Of a stretch of DNA of 45,200 nucleotides, positions 8,851-17,687 are shown in pieces. Source of the DNA: Hwanghaeella sp. (GTDB lineage: Bacteria > Pseudomonadota > Alphaproteobacteria > UBA8366 > Aestuariispiraceae); assembly GCA_028282025.1 (NCBI GenBank), contig JANQIT010000332.1, positions 1 through 45,200 on the forward strand. Reading direction: 5' to 3'. The translations under genes were made by a program, and so were the position numbers. The first letter of the stretch is position 1. Each line of letters opens with the position of its first letter. Below the pieces are notes generated by a model. The model was not told where the DNA came from and ran no database searches. It saw only the letters and a list, made by a program, of their open reading frames with translations.

Positions 8851-9350
8851 TGGCGCGCCTGCTCGCCCCGTTGCTGTTTCTCTTCATTTTCGCGGTCCCG
8901 TCCGCCGCTGCGCAGGCGGACCCGGTCTGCGGCATGGCCGAGACGCCGGACCCGGCCCATATGGAGCGCCTGACCGCATTTGCCGAGGAGATCGGCCTGG
9001 ATTACGTCCGGGCCTTTGTCGGCGCGGTCTCAACAATCCAGCGAACGGGACGCGCGCCGGATTGTTACTGGCCGAAGCGTAAGGCGCGCGCGCAAGGATG
9101 GCGGCCGGGCCGCGACCTGTGCCGGACCCAGCCCGGTGCGGCAATTGGCGCCTATCCGTTTCAGAACCGGGAAAAGCTGCTGCCGCGCCGGTATGAAGGC
9201 TCTTACCGCATCGCCGATCTGGACTATGCATGCGGGGACCGCGGCGCGCGGCGTATGGTCTATGTGCGGGATGCGCCGGGACAATGGCTGATCTGGGTCA
9301 CGCTGGATCACTACAAAAGCTATATCAAAGTGCCGGGACCCGGCCAGTAG
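8850..9350 (+). CDS. secreted barnase-family ribonuclease-like protein lacking the catalytic glutamate
   Basis: The 166-aa protein has a signal peptide (residues 1-22, ending AAAQA) and a barnase-like domain. Counterparts of barnase Lys27 (K76), Arg59 (R107 in FQNREKLLP), Arg83 (R134/R135) and His102-Tyr103 (H154-Y155 in LDHYKSYIK) are all present. At the place of the general base Glu73, where barnase has READINY, this protein reads RIADLDY (I121). Several cysteines suggest a disulfide-stabilised extracytoplasmic protein. There is no barstar-like gene beside it. Known family members cleave RNA; whether this one still does is open. Its start overlaps the mcd stop by one base. Confidence 0.75.
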   Translation: MARLLAPLLFLFIFAVPSAAAQADPVCGMAETPDPAHMERLTAFAEEIGLDYVRAFVGAVSTIQRTGRAPDCYWPKRKARAQGWRPGRDLCRTQPGAAIGAYPFQNREKLLPRRYEGSYRIADLDYACGDRGARRMVYVRDAPGQWLIWVTLDHYKSYIKVPGPGQ

Positions 9351-9426
9351 CGTCGGTGCGCCGTCCGCGGACGAAGCCTTGCATTTTGCGGTGGCCAGGG
9401 CGGTCGTGCGGGTCTATATCGCGGTC

Positions 9427-9630
9427 ATGGCTATATTCGCAACGATACTGATGGTTATCGGCATGCTGGCGACGCTGGGCGTCCTGGCGACCGGTATTTT
9501 CTCTATGGCGCGCGGCGGCGAGTTCAACGACCGTTGGGGAAACAGGCTGATGCGGTACCGTATTGTCGCCCAGGGCTTCGCCCTGGCGATGTTCGCCGTC
9601 GGCCTGATCCTGCTGAAATCGGCCGGCTGA
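9427..9630 (+). CDS. HIG1-type twin-transmembrane protein
   Basis: A 67-aa membrane protein with two hydrophobic helices separated by the loop MARGGEFNDRWGNRLMRYR, the pattern of bacterial twin-transmembrane HIG1-domain proteins often found before cobalamin adenosyltransferase genes. I chose the ATG at 9427 because it gives the usual length; an upstream TTG at 9379 would add 16 residues. Eukaryotic HIG1 proteins assist respiratory complexes, but the bacterial role is not settled. Confidence 0.7.
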   Translation: MAIFATILMVIGMLATLGVLATGIFSMARGGEFNDRWGNRLMRYRIVAQGFALAMFAVGLILLKSAG

Positions 9631-9718
9631 GCTTACCTCTCTGCACGGGCTGGCGGGGATAGCGCGCGGCGGAATGCATCGCGCGGCCTATCTTTATTGC
9701 GCATTCGGGTTGGAAGAC

Positions 9719-10282
9719 ATGGTCAAACTCACGAAAATCTACACCCGGGGCGGCGATGCCGGCGAGACGTCGCTGGGCGACGGATCGCGCCGCGCCAAGG
9801 ACGATATCCGCGTTGCGGCGTATGGTGCGGTCGATGAGGCGAACGCCGTCATCGGCCTGGTCCGTCTGCATGTGGAGGGCGCGTTGGACGCGGTCCTGTC
9901 GACGATCCAGAACGATCTGTTCGATCTGGGCGCGGACCTCTGCACGCCGGAGGAATCGGAGCGCGGCGCCGGTGCTTTGCGTGTGACCGACCCGCAGGTC
10001 GACCGGCTGGAGCGGGAAATCGACCGCTACAACGAACCGCTGGCGGATTTGACCAGTTTCATCCTGCCCGGCGGCAGCGCGGCTGCGGCCTATTTGCATC
10101 TGGCCCGTACTGTCGTCCGGCGCGCCGAACGGGATACGATTACCTTGGGCCGAACGGAAAAGGTAAATCCCGCCGCGATCAAATACCTGAACCGGCTGTC
10201 CGACCTGTTGTTCGTGCTGTCCCGCCATTGCAACGGCCAGGGCGAGAACGATGTGCTATGGGTGCCGGGCGCGAACCGTTAA
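9719..10282 (+). CDS. cob(I)alamin adenosyltransferase, PduO type
   Basis: The 187-aa protein begins MVKLTKIYTRGGDAGETSLG, the ATP-binding signature of the PduO/MMAB family. It contains FILPGGSAAAAYLHLARTVVRRAER (residues about 119-143) and the closing LNRLSDLLFVLSR. It transfers the adenosyl group of ATP to cob(I)alamin to make coenzyme B12, needed by methylmalonyl- and ethylmalonyl-CoA mutases. This suits its position between mcd and etfBA. Full length for the family. The ATG at 9719 fits the conserved N-terminus. Confidence 0.93.
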   Translation: MVKLTKIYTRGGDAGETSLGDGSRRAKDDIRVAAYGAVDEANAVIGLVRLHVEGALDAVLSTIQNDLFDLGADLCTPEESERGAGALRVTDPQVDRLEREIDRYNEPLADLTSFILPGGSAAAAYLHLARTVVRRAERDTITLGRTEKVNPAAIKYLNRLSDLLFVLSRHCNGQGENDVLWVPGANR

Positions 10283-10291
10283 AGGCCGATC

Positions 10292-10624
10292 ATGACCGAC
10301 CAAACCCCGACCGTTATCGCCCCCGATCTCAGCACGCCCGTCGTGACGGAAGCGGAACTGGCCGTGGAACCGACCACCCTGATGCTCGTCTCGGTCGGGA
10401 TTTTCGCAATCACCGTTCTGGCGGCGATGGTGCTTCAGATCCTGGCCTACCGGCACAAGCGCGAACATGGCGGCGCCTATATCCTCAAGGACTCGCTGTT
10501 TAAGAACAAAGAGCTTGTCTATACCGAGGCGGGGATGCGCTACATCAACCTGCAGAAGAAGCTGGCGATGATCTGCACGGTGGTCATTATCGCGCTGTTT
10601 CTGCTGGATCACTACGTCGTTTAG
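10292..10624 (+). CDS. small inner-membrane protein of unknown function
   Basis: A 110-aa protein with two membrane helices: residues about 29-51 (LMLVSVGIFAITVLAAMVLQ) and about 88-105 near the C-terminus. Between them is a charged loop (HKREHGGAYILKDSLFKNKE). It starts ten bases after the adenosyltransferase stop and is followed 14 bp later by the methyltransferase-like gene, so all three are likely one operon. I do not recognise a family. Confidence 0.6.
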   Translation: MTDQTPTVIAPDLSTPVVTEAELAVEPTTLMLVSVGIFAITVLAAMVLQILAYRHKREHGGAYILKDSLFKNKELVYTEAGMRYINLQKKLAMICTVVIIALFLLDHYVV

Positions 10625-10638
10625 CGCCGACGCCCGCC

Positions 10639-11346
10639 ATGTTGGCCGAGGCTCTGCTCTATCTTTTCACCCCGGCCCCGCGTTGGGCGCGAAAACACGG
10701 ATATCTGCGCGAGAGCATCGCCATCGGCGCGCGGCATGGCCGCCAGAAATCGGCCTGGGCCCCGCATCTGGAAAACTCACGCCGGACGATCCTGACCGCG
10801 GCCGATGCCTGCGCACGCCGGGAGCACGCCGTGATATTGGGGTCGGGACACGGGTTCGACCTGCCGCTTGAAGACCTGTCCAGCCGTTTCGCGCGGGTAA
10901 CCCTGATCGACGCCGTGCATCCCTTGTCTATGCGGTGGCGGGCCCGCCGCCTGGCGAATGTGGTCCTGGTCGCGGCCGACGTCACGGGCCGCCACGGACC
11001 GGCGGACGGGCTGAATGGCGAGGCGGATCTGACCGTCAGTCTCAATCTTATCTCGCAATTGGGCGTGGCGTCGGGCGATCCGGCGTCCGGCAGAGAGAAT
11101 GACCGTGCGGCGCATCTGGACTGGCTGTGGTCGCGTTCCGGAATTGTCTGCGTCATCGGGGATACCGAACGGCTGTTCGCCGACGGGCGCGGTGCGGTGG
11201 AGCGGGCAGAGCCGATGGACTGGCCGACGCCGCCAACTCTTCTGTGCGACGAGGAATGGATCTGGCGGCTTGCGCCACCCGGAGAAATTTCCAAGAAAAT
11301 TGAAATAACCAGCCGGGTCAGGGCTGCTGTCTGGCGCGGAGAATGA
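10639..11346 (+). CDS. SAM-dependent methyltransferase-like protein
   Basis: A 235-aa protein with a Rossmann-type motif AVILGSGHGFDLPLEDL (about residues 64-80), followed by an acidic strand end (VTLIDAVHP) and a later DLTVSLNLISQLG, as expected for strands 1, 2 and 4 of a class I methyltransferase. The substrate cannot be inferred. It sits at the end of the adenosyltransferase cluster and upstream of the etfBA promoter. Catalytic activity is unproven. Confidence 0.6.
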   Translation: MLAEALLYLFTPAPRWARKHGYLRESIAIGARHGRQKSAWAPHLENSRRTILTAADACARREHAVILGSGHGFDLPLEDLSSRFARVTLIDAVHPLSMRWRARRLANVVLVAADVTGRHGPADGLNGEADLTVSLNLISQLGVASGDPASGRENDRAAHLDWLWSRSGIVCVIGDTERLFADGRGAVERAEPMDWPTPPTLLCDEEWIWRLAPPGEISKKIEITSRVRAAVWRGE

Positions 11347-11395
11347 ACCGACCGGGTGGTGTCGCAGATGTGTCAGAATGCGGCCTGCCTACGGC

Positions 11396-11424
11396 TTGAC
11401 CCCTATCCGTCGCGGCCCTAAACA
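11396..11424 (+). promoter_or_regulatory. candidate sigma-70 promoter of etfBA
   Basis: TTGACC at 11396-11401 and TAAACA at 11419-11424 are separated by exactly 17 bp, in the 189-bp gap before etfB. The transcript would begin near 11431 and carry a leader of about 100 nt. No other good -35/-10 pair was seen in this gap. Confidence 0.45.
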
Positions 11425-11535
11425 CGATGGCTGCGCGCGGTTCCCGGGCCCGCCCGGGTTCGACACGCGCTCGAAATTTGGTGCGGTCTGGAGCAAATCC
11501 AGGCCGGTCAACTTGGTTGCGAAGGATTCCCGAAG

Positions 11536-12285
11536 ATGAAAGTTCTCGTCCCCGTTAAGCGGGTCGTCGACTATAACGTCAAAATCCGCGTCAAGGCGGA
11601 TCAGACCGGCGTCGAGACCGCGAACGTTAAAATGTCGATGAACCCGTTCGATGAAATCGCCGTCGAACAGGCGATCCGGCTGAAAGAAGCCGGCACGGCG
11701 AGCGAGGTGATCGCCGTGTCCATCGGTCCGGCGCAGAGCCAGGAGACGATCCGCACCGCGCTCGCGATGGGCGCTGACCGCGGCATCCTGGTCGAGGCCG
11801 ACGCCGATGTGGAGCCGCTGGCCGTCGCCAAGCTTCTGAAGGCGATTGTCGAGAAGGAAGGACCGGAACTGGTAATCCTCGGCAAACAGGCCATCGATGA
11901 CGACAGCAATCAGACCGGCCAGATGCTGTCGGCCCTGATGGGCTGGCCGCAAGCCACCTTCGCGTCCGAAGTCGCCATGAAGGACGGCGCGATGGACGTC
12001 ACCCGCGAAGTCGATGGCGGCCTGGAGACGATCAATGTCAAGTTGCCGGCCGCGGTCACCGTGGACCTGCGTTTGAACGAGCCGCGCTATGTCTCTTTGC
12101 CGAACATCATGAAGGCGAAGAAGAAGCCGATCGACACGATGGCTCCGGCGGATCTGGGCGTCGATACCGCGAAGCGGCTGGAAGTTCTGAAAGTGGTCGA
12201 ACCGGAGAAGCGCCAGGGCGGAGCGAAAGTCGCCTCGGTCGCGGAACTGGTCGAGAAACTGAAGAACGAAGCCAAGGTAATCTGA
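11536..12285 (+). CDS. etfB: electron transfer flavoprotein beta subunit
   Basis: The 249-aa protein starts [20 protein letters not shown] and carries the beta-ETF signature region around [20 protein letters not shown] (about residues 175-194), plus the AMP-binding pattern [13 protein letters not shown]. With EtfA it accepts electrons from acyl-CoA dehydrogenases such as the Mcd-like enzyme upstream and passes them to ETF:ubiquinone oxidoreductase. Full length for the family. EtfA follows 52 bp downstream. Confidence 0.97.
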   Translation: MKVLVPVKRVVDYNVKIRVKADQTGVETANVKMSMNPFDEIAVEQAIRLKEAGTASEVIAVSIGPAQSQETIRTALAMGADRGILVEADADVEPLAVAKLLKAIVEKEGPELVILGKQAIDDDSNQTGQMLSALMGWPQATFASEVAMKDGAMDVTREVDGGLETINVKLPAAVTVDLRLNEPRYVSLPNIMKAKKKPIDTMAPADLGVDTAKRLEVLKVVEPEKRQGGAKVASVAELVEKLKNEAKVI

Positions 12286-12337
12286 TCCGCCGTCAGCGGC
12301 CCGGGTCGATCCAACAATTGAATTTAGGAGGAAGAGG

Positions 12338-13279
12338 ATGAGCAATCTGGTCCTCGTCGAACATGACGGCGCCGAAGTTAAACCGGCGACTTTGAACACC
12401 GTGGCCGCCGCGAAAGCGGCCGGCGGCGACATCCATCTGCTGGTGGCCGGTTCCGGCTGCGGCGCCGCGGCTGAAGCCGCCGCCAAGATCGAGGGCGCCT
12501 CGAAGGTGCTGTGCGCCGACGCGCCGGAGCTTGAAAACCAACTGGCTGAAAACGTCGCACCCGTAATTGTGAAACTGGCCGCCGGATACAGCCATGTCTG
12601 GGCCCCGGCCGACACGTTCGGCAAGAACATCATGCCCCGCGCGGCGGCGATGATGGACATGCAGCAGATCTCCGATATCACCGGCGTCGTCGACGGCGAC
12701 ACGTTCGAACGGCCGATTTACGCCGGGAACGCCATCGCCACCGTGAAATCGGGGGATGCGACAAAGTTTATCACCGTCCGCGGCACGGCCTTCGAAGCGG
12801 TCGCTGAGGAAGGCGGCTCCGCCGCTGTCGAAGCGGTCGGCGGTGAAGGCGACGCCGGTCTGTCGAGCTACCTGGGCGCGGAGATTACCAAGAGCGAACG
12901 TCCCGAACTGACGTCTGCCAAAATCGTCATCTCCGGCGGGCGCGGCATGCAGTCGGGCGACAATTTCCCGATGCTGGAGAAAATCGCGGACAAGCTGAAC
13001 GCGGCGGTTGGCGCGTCCCGCGCCGCAGTCGACGCCGGTTTCGTGCCGAACGATTATCAGGTTGGCCAGACAGGCAAGGTTGTCGCGCCGGACCTCTATA
13101 TCGCCGTCGGTATTTCCGGGGCGATTCAGCATCTGGCGGGCATGAAGGACTCCAAAGTCATCGTCGCCATCAACAAGGACGATGAGGCGCCGATCTTCCA
13201 GGTCGCCGACTACGGATTGGTCGCGGATCTGTTTCAGGCCGTTCCGGAATTGGACGAGGAACTGGACAAAGCCCTCTGA
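12338..13279 (+). CDS. etfA: electron transfer flavoprotein alpha subunit
   Basis: The 313-aa protein has the FAD-binding C-terminal domain with the family signature [20 protein letters not shown] (about residues 254-273) and the preceding [12 protein letters not shown] and GQTGKVVAP. It forms the FAD-carrying half of ETF with EtfB. The start at 12338 follows AGGAGGAAGAGG, a very strong ribosome site. It is co-transcribed with etfB and probably separated from hbd by the hairpin at 13295-13325. Confidence 0.97.
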   Translation: MSNLVLVEHDGAEVKPATLNTVAAAKAAGGDIHLLVAGSGCGAAAEAAAKIEGASKVLCADAPELENQLAENVAPVIVKLAAGYSHVWAPADTFGKNIMPRAAAMMDMQQISDITGVVDGDTFERPIYAGNAIATVKSGDATKFITVRGTAFEAVAEEGGSAAVEAVGGEGDAGLSSYLGAEITKSERPELTSAKIVISGGRGMQSGDNFPMLEKIADKLNAAVGASRAAVDAGFVPNDYQVGQTGKVVAPDLYIAVGISGAIQHLAGMKDSKVIVAINKDDEAPIFQVADYGLVADLFQAVPELDEELDKAL

Positions 13280-13294
13280 TTTGCGCAAGGCTTA

Positions 13295-13325
13295 GCCCCT
13301 GGCCGCGCACTGGCGCGGCGGGGGC
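13295..13325 (+). terminator. hairpin between etfA and hbd
   Basis: GCCCC...CCGCGC pairs with GCGCGG...GGGGC around ACTG, with a small internal loop. It is followed by AAGCTTTT. It could be a full or partial terminator separating etfBA from the dehydrogenase gene, or an mRNA-stabilising stem. Confidence 0.45.
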
Positions 13326-13351
13326 AAGCTTTTCGCAGGGGTTGGTTCGGA

Positions 13352-14224
13352 ATGGCACAGAAGGTCGGCGTCGTCGGCGCGGGACAAATGGGGCATGGGG
13401 TCGCGCAGGTATGCGCGGCGAACGGGCTTTCCGTGGCAGTGGTGGATATCGATCAGGCCGCCCTGGACAACGCCGCGGATCAGGTCCGCCTCTATCTGGA
13501 CCGTCATTTTTCCAAGCTTGGGGAAGCACCGGCGGAAGCTAGCGGCGCGGCCGCCCTTGTCGAATACTCCACGGATTTTTCGGCGATAGCCGATTGCGAT
13601 CTGGTGGTGGAATCCGCCATCGAGAATGAAGATGTCAAAAGGCGGGTGTTCGAACAGATTGCCGAGCATCTGAACCCGGACGCCTGGATCGGAACGAACA
13701 CCTCCTCAATCTCCATCACCCGGTTGGCGACGGCATCGGACCGTCCCGAAAAATTCATCGGCCTGCATTTCATGAACCCGGTGCCGGCGATGAAACTGGT
13801 CGAAGTGATCCGCGGTCTGCAGACCTCTGAGGAAACTTTCGAAAAGTGCCAGGCCTTCGCCACCGAACTGGGTAAGACGGTCGCGATTGCCGAAGATTTC
13901 CCGGCCTTCATCGTGAACCGTATTCTGCTGCCCATGATCAACGAGGCGGTCTATACGCTCTACGAGGGCGTCGGTTCGGTTACCGGTATCGATACGTCGA
14001 TGAAACTGGGGGCGAATCACCCGGTCGGGCCGCTGGAACTTGCCGATTTCATTGGTTTGGACACCTGCCTGGCCATCATGCAGGTGCTGTATAACGACCT
14101 TTCCGACAGCAAGTACCGTCCCTGCCCGCTGCTGGTGAAATATGTCGAGGCGGGTTGGCTGGGCCGGAAGACGGGCCGCGGCTTCTACGATTACTCCACG
14201 GATACGCCGATCCCCACACGCTGA
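13352..14224 (+). CDS. 3-hydroxybutyryl-CoA dehydrogenase
   Basis: The 290-aa protein has an N-terminal NAD-binding motif GVVGAGQMGHGVAQ (residues about 5-18) and the 3-hydroxyacyl-CoA dehydrogenase signature around DFPAFIVNRILLPMINEAVY (about 185-204). The catalytic His lies in the GLHFMNPVPAMKLVEV segment. It oxidises 3-hydroxybutyryl-CoA to acetoacetyl-CoA, or the reverse with NAD(P)H. That suits the etf/mcd neighbourhood, since acetoacetyl-CoA reduction feeds the ethylmalonyl-CoA pathway. Full length. Confidence 0.93.
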   Translation: MAQKVGVVGAGQMGHGVAQVCAANGLSVAVVDIDQAALDNAADQVRLYLDRHFSKLGEAPAEASGAAALVEYSTDFSAIADCDLVVESAIENEDVKRRVFEQIAEHLNPDAWIGTNTSSISITRLATASDRPEKFIGLHFMNPVPAMKLVEVIRGLQTSEETFEKCQAFATELGKTVAIAEDFPAFIVNRILLPMINEAVYTLYEGVGSVTGIDTSMKLGANHPVGPLELADFIGLDTCLAIMQVLYNDLSDSKYRPCPLLVKYVEAGWLGRKTGRGFYDYSTDTPIPTR

Positions 14225-14423
14225 TCTTGCGGGGCCGACACCGGCGTCTCAATGGTTCCGAATCAAGAAATCATGTTCTAATATGCCGCAGGCAGGGCGT
14301 CCGGTCATGGTTGCCTTGGGGGATAGCCCGCGCATTTCTCCGCGCGGGGATGCAAGCCGTTTCCGATGGGGGGGCATGGCGGGGGCAGCACATAAAAACG
14401 AGTCCGGGTCCGAGGCTGAGAAC

Positions 14424-14927
14424 ATGGCGTACGACTTTTCCAATCTTCGCGTGCTGGTCGTCGACGACAACCGGTTCATGCGTCAAACGGTCGAAGCGAT
14501 TCTGAACGCCATCGGCGTGACAGCCGTATCTTTTGCCGAAGATGCCCGGGAAGCCTACGGAATGGTTGGGGATGTCCATCCCGATGTGATCATTTCCGAT
14601 TGGGACATGGAACCGGAAGACGGCATCAGCCTGGTCAAATGGCTGCGGTCGCGGAAAGACAGTCCGGACAAATATATCCCGGTCATCATGCTGACCGGCT
14701 ATAGCGAGCGGAACCGGGTTTTTGAAGCGCGCGATTCCGGTGTGACCGAGTTCCTGGCCAAGCCGGTATCGACCAAAGCGATCTATTCGCGCCTGGTTTC
14801 CATCGTCGATTTCCCACGGCCGTTCATCCGGACGCAGGATTATTTCGGACCCGACCGCCGCCGCCGCGATGACGAGCGCTATCAGGGGCCGGAACGCCGG
14901 GAAGACAAAGAAATGGTGTATATCTGA
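14424..14927 (+). CDS. single-domain response regulator with arginine-rich tail
   Basis: The 167-aa protein has a CheY-like receiver domain: acidic pocket D14-D15 in VLVVDDNRF, phospho-acceptor D59 in IISDWDMEP, then MLTGYS and LAKPVS for the conserved Thr and Lys. After the receiver comes a tail (about 130-167) with the basic and acidic run FGPDRRRRDDERYQGPERRE, found in related alphaproteobacterial regulators. There is no DNA-binding domain, so output is by protein contact. The ATG at 14424 matches the receiver start. The next gene is an Hpt-like protein, a plausible phosphotransfer partner. Confidence 0.88.
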   Translation: MAYDFSNLRVLVVDDNRFMRQTVEAILNAIGVTAVSFAEDAREAYGMVGDVHPDVIISDWDMEPEDGISLVKWLRSRKDSPDKYIPVIMLTGYSERNRVFEARDSGVTEFLAKPVSTKAIYSRLVSIVDFPRPFIRTQDYFGPDRRRRDDERYQGPERREDKEMVYI

Positions 14928-14979
14928 TATATTAGTGTTATCTGCTTCAATCGTGGATCAGCGTGTCCGGAGTGTCTTG

Positions 14980-15459
14980 ATGGCAACCGTTAAAGTCGAA
15001 CATCCGCCGAACAAGATTGCCGGGAAGGTCGGTAAGACCGGCGGCAAGACCCTGAAACAGGCGGTGGCTGACGCCGAGCAGGCGATCGAGCGCCTGAGCG
15101 GCGAATACAGCAAGTATCTGGCCGAAGACATGGCGGCGCTTGAGAAATTCATGGCGGCGCTGAAGGCGAATCCGTGCGAGAGCACCTTCAAGGATCTGTT
15201 CCGTCTGGTTCACAACATGCGCGGTCAGGCGGCGACCTTCGGCTTTCCGCTGATTACAGAGGTGGGCCGGTCGCTCTGCCTTTATCTTCTGGAGACTGAG
15301 GACAAGAGCGACCTGCATATCGCGCTGATCGAACAGCATGTGAACGCCCTGCGGGTGATCTATCGCGAAGAGATCGAAGGACATGGCGACGCCCTGAGCC
15401 GTCAGGTCGTGGCCGCCCTGATGAAAGCGGTGGAGACGCAGACGCAGCGCCACCAATAG
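14980..15459 (+). CDS. Hpt-like phosphotransfer protein
   Basis: A helical 159-aa protein whose segment LFRLVHNMRGQAATFGFPLI (residues 74-93) resembles the Hpt motif, with H78 as candidate phospho-acceptor. The usual Lys two residues later is Arg here. It follows the response regulator by 52 bp. The coding region is intact, although the element has inserted only about 25 bp after its stop and its natural terminator is no longer adjacent. The recombinase frame on the other strand runs antisense through its last 200 bp. Confidence 0.75.
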   Translation: MATVKVEHPPNKIAGKVGKTGGKTLKQAVADAEQAIERLSGEYSKYLAEDMAALEKFMAALKANPCESTFKDLFRLVHNMRGQAATFGFPLITEVGRSLCLYLLETEDKSDLHIALIEQHVNALRVIYREEIEGHGDALSRQVVAALMKAVETQTQRHQ

Positions 15460-17008
15460 GGCGTCTCAGTGGTTCTAAGTAAAGGTGGCGCGCCATCTTA
15501 CAATTCGGGTCGTCCAACTGCTGCAAAACCCTGAATGGCAGCGCGATTGGGGCGGTTCTAAACCCTTCATTTCGAACATAGGGAAGACGGTCGGCAAAGG
15601 CCATTTTCAGGACCAATCTGCGTTCTTCCAATCGGTCGGAGTGCCATAGTTTCTGCGGGTTTCCGAGAAACTCAAAGGCGGTTCTAAATGTCCCGTCGAA
15701 GTCATGCAGCGGACGCCCGCATTTCTTGATCGATTCACTGAGTTCCGCTTTGCGTTCTTCAAGCCGGGTAATCTGTTGCTCATACGCCGTGATGAGCGCC
15801 GGACTGTCGGCTTCGACAACGCGTTCCATGAACTGTTCAACCTTGGTCTCGATTTTGGTCAGTTCTTTTCGCGTCGCCTTTGCCTGTTGCGCGGCATTGT
15901 TCTCTTGATCGTCCCACCAGTGCTTGAACAGGTCCAAGGCGAGCTCGAACAACTCCCGCGACGGCTTCATGTCTTGCAGAAGGTCCGCGAATTCCTGTTC
16001 CAGCATTTCCCGCTTGATTGGCTTGCCGTAGACCTCGCAGCCCTTCTTTGGACATTGGTAGTACGGATAGCGTTGGGAACGTCCCTTGGCCCAATAAGCC
16101 GTTAGCGGCGTGTTGCAGCATCCGCAGGTCACAAAGCCACGGAGCGGGAAATCCAGATTGATATCCTTACGGGCCGGAACCTTCGCCTTTCCCTGCAGTC
16201 GGTTCTGTATCTTCCGGTGCGTCTCAAAGCTGATAAACCCGTCATGCTTGGCTTCACGCAGCGTCACGCCCCAATTCGGAACCTCAATATACCCGGCATA
16301 AACGACACGGGTGAGAATGTCTTTGACCTGTTGATTGCGGATGTATCCGGCCTTGGTCTTAGGGATACAGGGATGGGCCTCAAGAAAGCGTTTCACTTCC
16401 GCCTGGGTGTCGAAGCGCCCTGACGCGTATCCCTCAAGCGCCTCGGTGATCACCGTGGCAGCAGGCTCGTCTCGGACCAGCACACTCCCCTCGCCGCGTA
16501 CCTTCTTGTATCGATACCCTACCGGGGCTTGGAACACCCAATAGCCGTTTTGGGTTCTGGCGCGCATGCGGTTCTTGGTTTGCTCGGCGTTCTTCTGGCG
16601 GTGGTGCTGAGACATCGTTGCCAACAGGTTCTCAAGCATGATGCTGTCGGCGTCTTCGCCGAATTTCAGGGTCGGGGACTCCAGTTTCGCGCCGGTAGCA
16701 TTGACCATGTGCCGCAAGGCCCAATGCGCTTCAACGTCCCGCGCCCAACGCGTGATGTCATCAATGATCACGGTCCATTGTTCATCACGGCGGCTGTTCA
16801 AGAATTCGACCATGGCATGAATACCGGGCCGTTCGGCCAGTCCGCCTGTCATGTCATCGTGAAAGACCTCTTTTGTTGTGTACCCGTTATACCCGGCGTA
16901 CTCCCGGCACCGGGTTTCCTGGGAAGCCAATCCATGCCCGTTGACGGTCTGTTTGGGATCGGAAACACGGCAATATACGACGGCGTTTTGTTTGTTGATT
17001 TGTTTCAT
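15254..17008 (-). CDS. large serine recombinase (integrase of the element)
   Basis: The N-terminal resolvase domain has VVYCRVSDPKQ with catalytic S16. Next come a recombinase domain (about 165-285), a zinc ribbon (CGCC near residue 296 with CPKKGC about 28 residues on) and a coiled-coil region (about 370-420). Such enzymes integrate and excise elements at short cores. The frame is 584 residues as integrated. Residues beyond about 508 are antisense of the host Hpt-like gene and are probably not native: across the rebuilt attP the protein would end at about 512 residues with TAG. So the stop codon and terminator of this gene lie at the other end of the element. It is preceded by a small gene 3 bp upstream. 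Confidence 0.9.
   Translation of the reverse strand: MKQINKQNAVVYCRVSDPKQTVNGHGLASQETRCREYAGYNGYTTKEVFHDDMTGGLAERPGIHAMVEFLNSRRDEQWTVIIDDITRWARDVEAHWALRHMVNATGAKLESPTLKFGEDADSIMLENLLATMSQHHRQKNAEQTKNRMRARTQNGYWVFQAPVGYRYKKVRGEGSVLVRDEPAATVITEALEGYASGRFDTQAEVKRFLEAHPCIPKTKAGYIRNQQVKDILTRVVYAGYIEVPNWGVTLREAKHDGFISFETHRKIQNRLQGKAKVPARKDINLDFPLRGFVTCGCCNTPLTAYWAKGRSQRYPYYQCPKKGCEVYGKPIKREMLEQEFADLLQDMKPSRELFELALDLFKHWWDDQENNAAQQAKATRKELTKIETKVEQFMERVVEADSPALITAYEQQITRLEERKAELSESIKKCGRPLHDFDGTFRTAFEFLGNPQKLWHSDRLEERRLVLKMAFADRLPYVRNEGFRTAPIALPFRVLQQLDDPNCKMARHLYLEPLRRPIGGAASASPPLSSGRPRPDGSGRRHVLRSLRDRSPAGRSHAVRSARYAGRSCPQSPEDKGRATGPPL
15484..15501. repeat. proposed attL (core GGTGG plus inner arm)
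   Basis: Core GGTGG at 15484-15488 is followed by CGCGCCATCTTAC. The arm CCATCTTA (15494-15501 region) is the exact reverse complement of TAAGATGG at the right end. The recombinase coding frame crosses the core. In the joined circle its codons read NCKMARHHLKL and then TAG, instead of running 76 residues into host antisense sequence. Confidence 0.6.
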
Positions 17009-17011
17009 GGG

Positions 17012-17278
17012 CTACGCCTTTCCGTCCTCACCGCCACGGGCGGCAGGGCTAAACTCGTCACTGAGCGGTTGTTGCTTTGATTGTACCCCTTTCTGCTCAT
17101 TAGCAGTATCATCCATGGCACGCGCGGTAAGGCTCATTTGCACCGGATCACGCGCCCAAGCTTGATCGACGGCGCATTTCATCAGGTCCGATATGCTGTG
17201 GATAAGCTCCACCTTCTGCGCCTTCGACAAATCGTAATCCGCCAAGTGGTGCAGATAGAGTTCCGGGTCGATAGGCAT
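17012..17278 (-). CDS. small protein co-transcribed with the recombinase
   Basis: An 88-aa protein starting MPIDPELYLHHLADYDLSKA. It is acidic and helical in the first 50 residues (AQKVELIHSISDLMKCAVDQ) with a polar, unstructured tail. Its stop is 3 bp from the recombinase start, so the pair is an operon. The longer frame to 17506 lacks protein-like character upstream, so the ATG at 17278 is preferred. Small genes in this position often aid or control excision, but I recognise no family. Confidence 0.6.
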   Translation of the reverse strand: MPIDPELYLHHLADYDLSKAQKVELIHSISDLMKCAVDQAWARDPVQMSLTARAMDDTANEQKGVQSKQQPLSDEFSPAARGGEDGKA

Positions 17279-17687
17279 AGTCAGGACAAACACATTCCTT
17301 GGCCGCCCACACACTGGCGGGAGGCCGGTTAAATCGGGTTGAAGGAAGAGAATTATCGCGTGAGCCCATACGGGCTGGGCGGAAGCGCCGGAGAAACACG
17401 GCACGCAATCGCCAAAACGCAGATGCAATTCTAGTAATTTATTCCTATTTATACCCAATTCTTGCATTAATGTCCAGTAAAACTTGGTTAAGGGTTGCGC
17501 CTGCAACCCCTGGCCTCGCCGAGAGCGGGTGGGTGTGGGTCGGTACGGGTTCGTGGCTGGCTGGGCTGCGGACTAACGGGCCTTATAGGTCTGCGCAGGA
17601 CGCGGTCCTGTCGGTCCAAAGAAGACGTGCCAAGGGAGGGAGGGCGGCGTCCTCCCTAACCCCTTCTCAAAAATATCGAGGCCGGAC
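17279..17687. other. divergent intergenic region, no gene
   Basis: This gap separates the leftward recombinase operon from the rightward carrier-protein operon. It includes an AT-rich island near 17430-17475 that could hold the leftward promoter. Frames here on both strands look non-coding. Confidence 0.4.

Noticed and set aside
11389-13288. Two long minus-strand frames over etfB and etfA
   Set aside because: EtfB and EtfA motifs lie on the plus strand and the antisense translations match no fold.
15460-15495. tRNA 3' end at the left junction (GGTTCTAAGTAA...GCGCCA)
   Set aside because: The T-arm stem does not pair and no acceptor or anticodon arm can be built, so the element is not in a tRNA gene.
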